A stretch of 64,000 bases of DNA, taken from CBFHSF01 sp965658445. GTDB taxonomy: Bacteria > Bacteroidota > Bacteroidia > Flavobacteriales > Schleiferiaceae. Where the stretch lies: assembly GCA_965658445.1 (NCBI GenBank), contig CBFHSF010000013.1, positions 11,448-75,447 on the forward strand, written 5' to 3'. Within the stretch, counting starts at the first letter, position 1. Every line of letters starts with the position of its first letter. This document shows, piece by piece, positions 61,149 through 64,000 of the stretch. Made by a program: the position numbers and the translations under genes. The notes beneath the pieces were generated by a model. It was not told the DNA's origin. It ran no database searches and saw only the letters and a list, made by a program, of their open reading frames with translations.

Positions 61149-61837
61149 AAATTTACGAGCTCACATCCGGTCATTGGTTTCCCAATCCTCAAGGCGGTCC
61201 GGGAGATATGCCCTTGGCCATTGGTGGCGACCTTCATCCCGACCGTCTGATCAAAGCGTATCAGATGGGAATTTTTCCATGGTTCAATCAAGAAGACCCC
61301 ATTCTGTGGTGGTCGCCCAATCCCAGAATGGTCTTGTATCCTGAGGCCATTCAGGTTTCTAAAAGCATGCGCAAGGTCATTAGAGACGGACAATTCACTT
61401 TGACCTTTGACAAGGCTTTCGCCGAAGTCATCAGGGCCTGTCAAAAAATCCCGCGCAAGGACCAAGACGGCACGTGGATCAGCACGGAAATCATCGATGC
61501 CTACACAGAACTCCACCACCGCGGACTGGCCCACAGCGCCGAAGTGTGGCAAGACGGTGAACTTGTCGGTGGACTGTACGGCGTTTCATTGGGCGGCAGC
61601 TTCTTTGGAGAATCTATGTTTTCCAAGGTGTCTAACGCCAGCAAATTTGCCTTTATACAATTGGCACAAAAGCTCTTTGGAAAGGGCTTTGACCTCATCG
61701 ACTGTCAGGTGCACACCGATCATCTAGAGAGCTTGGGAGCTGTAACCGTAGACCGCGGACTCTTCCTTTCTCAATTGAATACCTCCTTAAAAAAGTCTAC
61801 CTTAGAGGGAAATTGGAACGACCTTTTCACTCCCTAG
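61145..61837 (+). CDS. aat: leucyl/phenylalanyl-tRNA-protein transferase
   Basis: Adds Leu or Phe to proteins with N-terminal Arg or Lys, marking them for ClpS/ClpAP degradation (N-degron pathway). 230 residues: FPNPQGGPGDMPLAIGGDL near the start, YQMGIFPWFNQEDPILWWSPNPRMVL, WISTEIIDAYTELHHRGLAHS, and GGSFFGESMFS. Start GTG 61145 inside the end of atoE, implying coupled translation. Confidence 0.95.
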   Translation: MKIYELTSGHWFPNPQGGPGDMPLAIGGDLHPDRLIKAYQMGIFPWFNQEDPILWWSPNPRMVLYPEAIQVSKSMRKVIRDGQFTLTFDKAFAEVIRACQKIPRKDQDGTWISTEIIDAYTELHHRGLAHSAEVWQDGELVGGLYGVSLGGSFFGESMFSKVSNASKFAFIQLAQKLFGKGFDLIDCQVHTDHLESLGAVTVDRGLFLSQLNTSLKKSTLEGNWNDLFTP

Positions 61838-61901
61838 CCGCCTTTCAATATAATTTTCAGTTTAAATTGCTAAACCAATTGCAAAACCATCCGCTCAGTC
61901 A

Positions 61902-62375
61902 ATGGAAGTTTTTTACGATTCTTTTCTAGATATCAACCGCAAGGCCATGCTCATCTTGAGCGCCTGGGCTGTTCTCAATTTCTTGACGTCTAGCTTTTGG
62001 CTGTTCCGCTCCAAGGGCATGAACAAGTACTTCCACCAGATGAACATCGGGTGGAACTTGGTCAATGTAGCCATCGTAATTTTCTCATTGTACGGCATAG
62101 AACCCAATCCCACCATTACTTCACAGTTTTTGGTGGAAGAGCAATCCTTTATTGAGCGATTCCTCTTTTTAAACATTGGATTGGACTGCGCCTATATGGC
62201 TTTGGGATGGGGAATGATTCAGCGTTCTCTGCACCTTCAGAAAAACCCTTTGCGACTTAGGGGGTTTGGAAAATCCTTGCTCATCCAAGGCGGATTCTTA
62301 TTTCTATTTGACTTGGGGTATTTTTCCTTCCACTTCGTTCACGGAAAAGGACTTTGGCAAGTTTTTGCGCTATAA
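61902..62375 (+). CDS. hypothetical four-helix membrane protein (DUF6992-like)
   Basis: 157 residues with four hydrophobic segments (about 16-34, 47-64, 86-104 and 127-146). The N-terminal FLDINRKAMLILSAWAVLNF and the GWNLVNVAI segment resemble a Bacteroidota family I recall as DUF6992. Function unknown. Convergent with the permease gene. Confidence 0.75.
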   Translation: MEVFYDSFLDINRKAMLILSAWAVLNFLTSSFWLFRSKGMNKYFHQMNIGWNLVNVAIVIFSLYGIEPNPTITSQFLVEEQSFIERFLFLNIGLDCAYMALGWGMIQRSLHLQKNPLRLRGFGKSLLIQGGFLFLFDLGYFSFHFVHGKGLWQVFAL

Positions 62376-62420
62376 CGGTTTCATTCTGATGAGAACATTG
62401 ACTTTTTAAATAGAAGCGTC

Positions 62421-63470
62421 TTAGTTGGAAGCTTTCCGCACGTCCAATGCGTCTCTCAGTCCATTGCCAATCAACATAAAAGAAAGCACCAGGGACATAA
62501 TGCACAGTCCCGGCAAAAGGGCGAGATGTGGTTTGCCCATAATCAAGAAGGGATAGTGATCCTTAATCATCGTTCCCCATGAAGCCATGGGAGGTTGCGC
62601 ACCAATTCCCAAAAAGCTCAATCCTGATTCTATCAAGATGGCAGCGGCAAAGTTGGCGGCAGAAATCACAATTACCGGTGCAATGGCATTGGGCAAAATA
62701 TGTTTGGCCATGATTCTAAAATCAGAAAATCCTAAGACCCGGGCCGCTTCTACAAATTCGCGTTCTCGCAAACTCAAAACCTGTCCTCTGACCACTCTGG
62801 CCACTTCTACCCACATTGTCAAACCCACGGCAACAAATACCTGCCAGAAGCCCTTTCCCAATGCCAAGGTCAACGCAATGACCATAAGCAACGTAGGAAT
62901 ACTCCAAATCACATTGATCAACCACATGATAAAAGCGTCCACGCGACCACGGTAAAAACCCGCTAGCAATCCCAGGGGAATACCCACCAAAAGAGAAATA
63001 AACACGGAGATAAAACCCACGCTTAGAGAAACGCGTGTTCCCAAAATCAACCGACTGAGCAAGTCTCGCCCAAATCGGTCCGTGCCCAACCAAAACGTCT
63101 TGGATTGTACGGTGACTTTTTCAGAAAGGGGAAGTTTTCCGGAGGGTCCTTCCACGCCCTCTCCCACGTATTCTACGTATTCAATAAATCCGTTGGCTTC
63201 ATGATATTCCGCAACGGGAATAACGCTTCCGCGGAATTTCTGACCCGTAAAGTAATCCCAGAAAGAGTGACTTACTTCCTCAGAAACTACAATAACGTCC
63301 ACAGAAAACCCCATGGGTTTTTGCGCCAAGGGCAAGGACATTACATTGGCGTTTTCCGTAGAATCCGGTGCCAATACATATCCAAAAATCGAAATGAAAA
63401 AAGCGAGGCCAATGAGCACCATACTCACCTTGGCAAGGGGATCTTTCCACAATTTGGCCAGGGTACTCAT
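62421..63470 (-). CDS. ABC transporter permease, DppC/OppC type
   Basis: 349 residues. N-terminal helix (about 17-35), a periplasmic insertion (about 40-120) longer than in proteobacterial DppC, then the BPD_transp_1 domain with five helices and the coupling motif EAARVLGFSDFRIMAKHILP. GTDRFGRDLLSRLILGTR is typical of the dipeptide/oligopeptide/nickel family. The partner permease, ATPases and binding protein are not in view. It follows the protease gene on the same strand, 24 bases away. Confidence 0.9.
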   Translation of the reverse strand: MSTLAKLWKDPLAKVSMVLIGLAFFISIFGYVLAPDSTENANVMSLPLAQKPMGFSVDVIVVSEEVSHSFWDYFTGQKFRGSVIPVAEYHEANGFIEYVEYVGEGVEGPSGKLPLSEKVTVQSKTFWLGTDRFGRDLLSRLILGTRVSLSVGFISVFISLLVGIPLGLLAGFYRGRVDAFIMWLINVIWSIPTLLMVIALTLALGKGFWQVFVAVGLTMWVEVARVVRGQVLSLREREFVEAARVLGFSDFRIMAKHILPNAIAPVIVISAANFAAAILIESGLSFLGIGAQPPMASWGTMIKDHYPFLIMGKPHLALLPGLCIMSLVLSFMLIGNGLRDALDVRKASN

Positions 63471-63494
63471 GGACGCTCCTTTTGTTTTCGGAAA

Positions 63495-64000
63495 TTACTT
63501 GATGTCGTGAACAATGTCTACCGCCTCGTGCAAGTACAGATCCGTAGAGATATTTTTGAGCCATCTATTGTAGCCCACCAACTTCGTAGAATCACTACCA
63601 AAGGCCGCTTTCTGGTATTCGAAAGCAGAAACCGTCAATGTATCTGACGTTCTGTTCATGCCCTCGTACTGCTTGCCTTCTTCCTTGGCGCGTTCTTCCT
63701 CAGCACGGTACTGTGCCAGAGAAATTCCCACTTGAGTCTCTTCAGATTTTTGTTTGAGGCGCTTGGCGTATCTATCGATGGTGGCAAACTTCTCGTTGTC
63801 CTTTACGCGATCTTCACTGGCCTCAATGGCATCCGAGAAATCGTAATCGTAGGGAGTGTATTTGGCGGCAGGAATTTTATCCGATGCCAAGGCATAGGTC
63901 TGCTCGCGTTCGCCAAAGTCCATGTAGTTATAAGAATCCGGTAGTACAATATCTGGCACCACCCCTTTGAGTTGCGTGGTATTTCCGTTGATGCGGTAGT
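63495..64000 (-). CDS. C-terminal part of a tail-specific (S41) protease, partial
   Basis: The frame is open to the right edge; about 168 residues are visible. VVPDIVLPDSYNYMDFGE is typical of the end of the Tsp/Prc protease core, followed by the helical C-terminal domain (DUF3340-like) with DYDFSDAIEASEDRVKDNEKF. Tsp-type proteases degrade or process periplasmic proteins by their C-termini. The catalytic Ser/Lys lie outside the window. Confidence 0.85.
   Translation of the reverse strand, partial: YRINGNTTQLKGVVPDIVLPDSYNYMDFGEREQTYALASDKIPAAKYTPYDYDFSDAIEASEDRVKDNEKFATIDRYAKRLKQKSEETQVGISLAQYRAEEERAKEEGKQYEGMNRTSDTLTVSAFEYQKAAFGSDSTKLVGYNRWLKNISTDLYLHEAVDIVHDIK

Overview
The window is chromosomal DNA of a member of the Bacteroidota, most likely a marine Flavobacteriales relative (Schleiferiaceae/Cryomorphaceae-like). 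The evidence is the gliding genes gldB and gldC, a type IX secretion C-terminal sorting domain, Bacteroidota-type -7 promoter elements (TAnnTTTG), an FtsZ ending in the Bacteroidota-type SNNSFLHDNVD tail, and the gene orders tig-clpP-clpX and mraZ-to-ftsZ-yqeY. It is mostly ordinary core genome with a few accessory patches.

Layout. 1-9.5 kb: the 3' end of a GH3-like gene, an exported propeller protein, a deoxynucleoside kinase, a small membrane protein, hflX, malic enzyme (opposite strand), and a Crp/Fnr regulator divergent from a CcoI/CopA-like copper ATPase. 9.0-27.2 kb (minus strand): the complete division and wall cluster mraZ-rsmH-ftsL-ftsI-murE-mraY-murD-ftsW-murG-murC-ftsQ-ftsA-ftsZ, with overlapping genes, then yqeY. 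A small AT-rich insert (lipoprotein plus four-helix membrane protein) separates ftsZ from yqeY. 27.4-31.8 kb: engB, gldC, gldB, nadE and a cytoplasmic histidine kinase divergent from a NarL-type response regulator. 31.9-39.9 kb: membrane pyrophosphatase, pyruvate dehydrogenase E1 beta, etfB-etfA, a bifunctional nuclease, a lipoprotein, thyA and folA. 39.9-47.3 kb: a hairpin-rich noncoding stretch, clpX-clpP-tig, two tandem barrel/SPOR paralogues and a second structured noncoding stretch.

47.3-58.1 kb is the most unusual part. A ResB-CcsA fusion (cytochrome c maturation) is followed by a nitrite reductase gene (nrfA) that has lost its 5' end at an abrupt junction with unrelated AT-rich DNA. 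That DNA carries a membrane-spanning one-component regulator, a 21-bp perfect palindrome, and a cassette of an outer-membrane barrel, a type IX-secreted GloVer-repeat protein and a fibronectin-III lipoprotein. It ends beside a tRNA-Leu(UAG). 58.2-64 kb returns to core genes: flavin reductase, a DUF3127 protein with an SSB-like acidic tail, atoE, aat, an ABC transporter permease and the 3' part of a tail-specific protease.

How the parts work together. The wall cluster makes lipid II with meso-diaminopimelate (MurE carries DNPR) and delivers it to FtsW/FtsI. Ten-base-phased GTGG repeats lie on both sides of the mraZ/engB divergent region, so MraZ may control both directions. ThyA and FolA form the dTMP cycle, and the deoxynucleoside kinase salvages deoxynucleosides. 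No CRISPR array, rRNA operon, transposase or integrase was seen. The best candidates for something undescribed are the regulator/palindrome/barrel/GloVer cassette, the lipoprotein pair inside the division cluster, and the imperfect inverted-repeat element near 46.9 kb.
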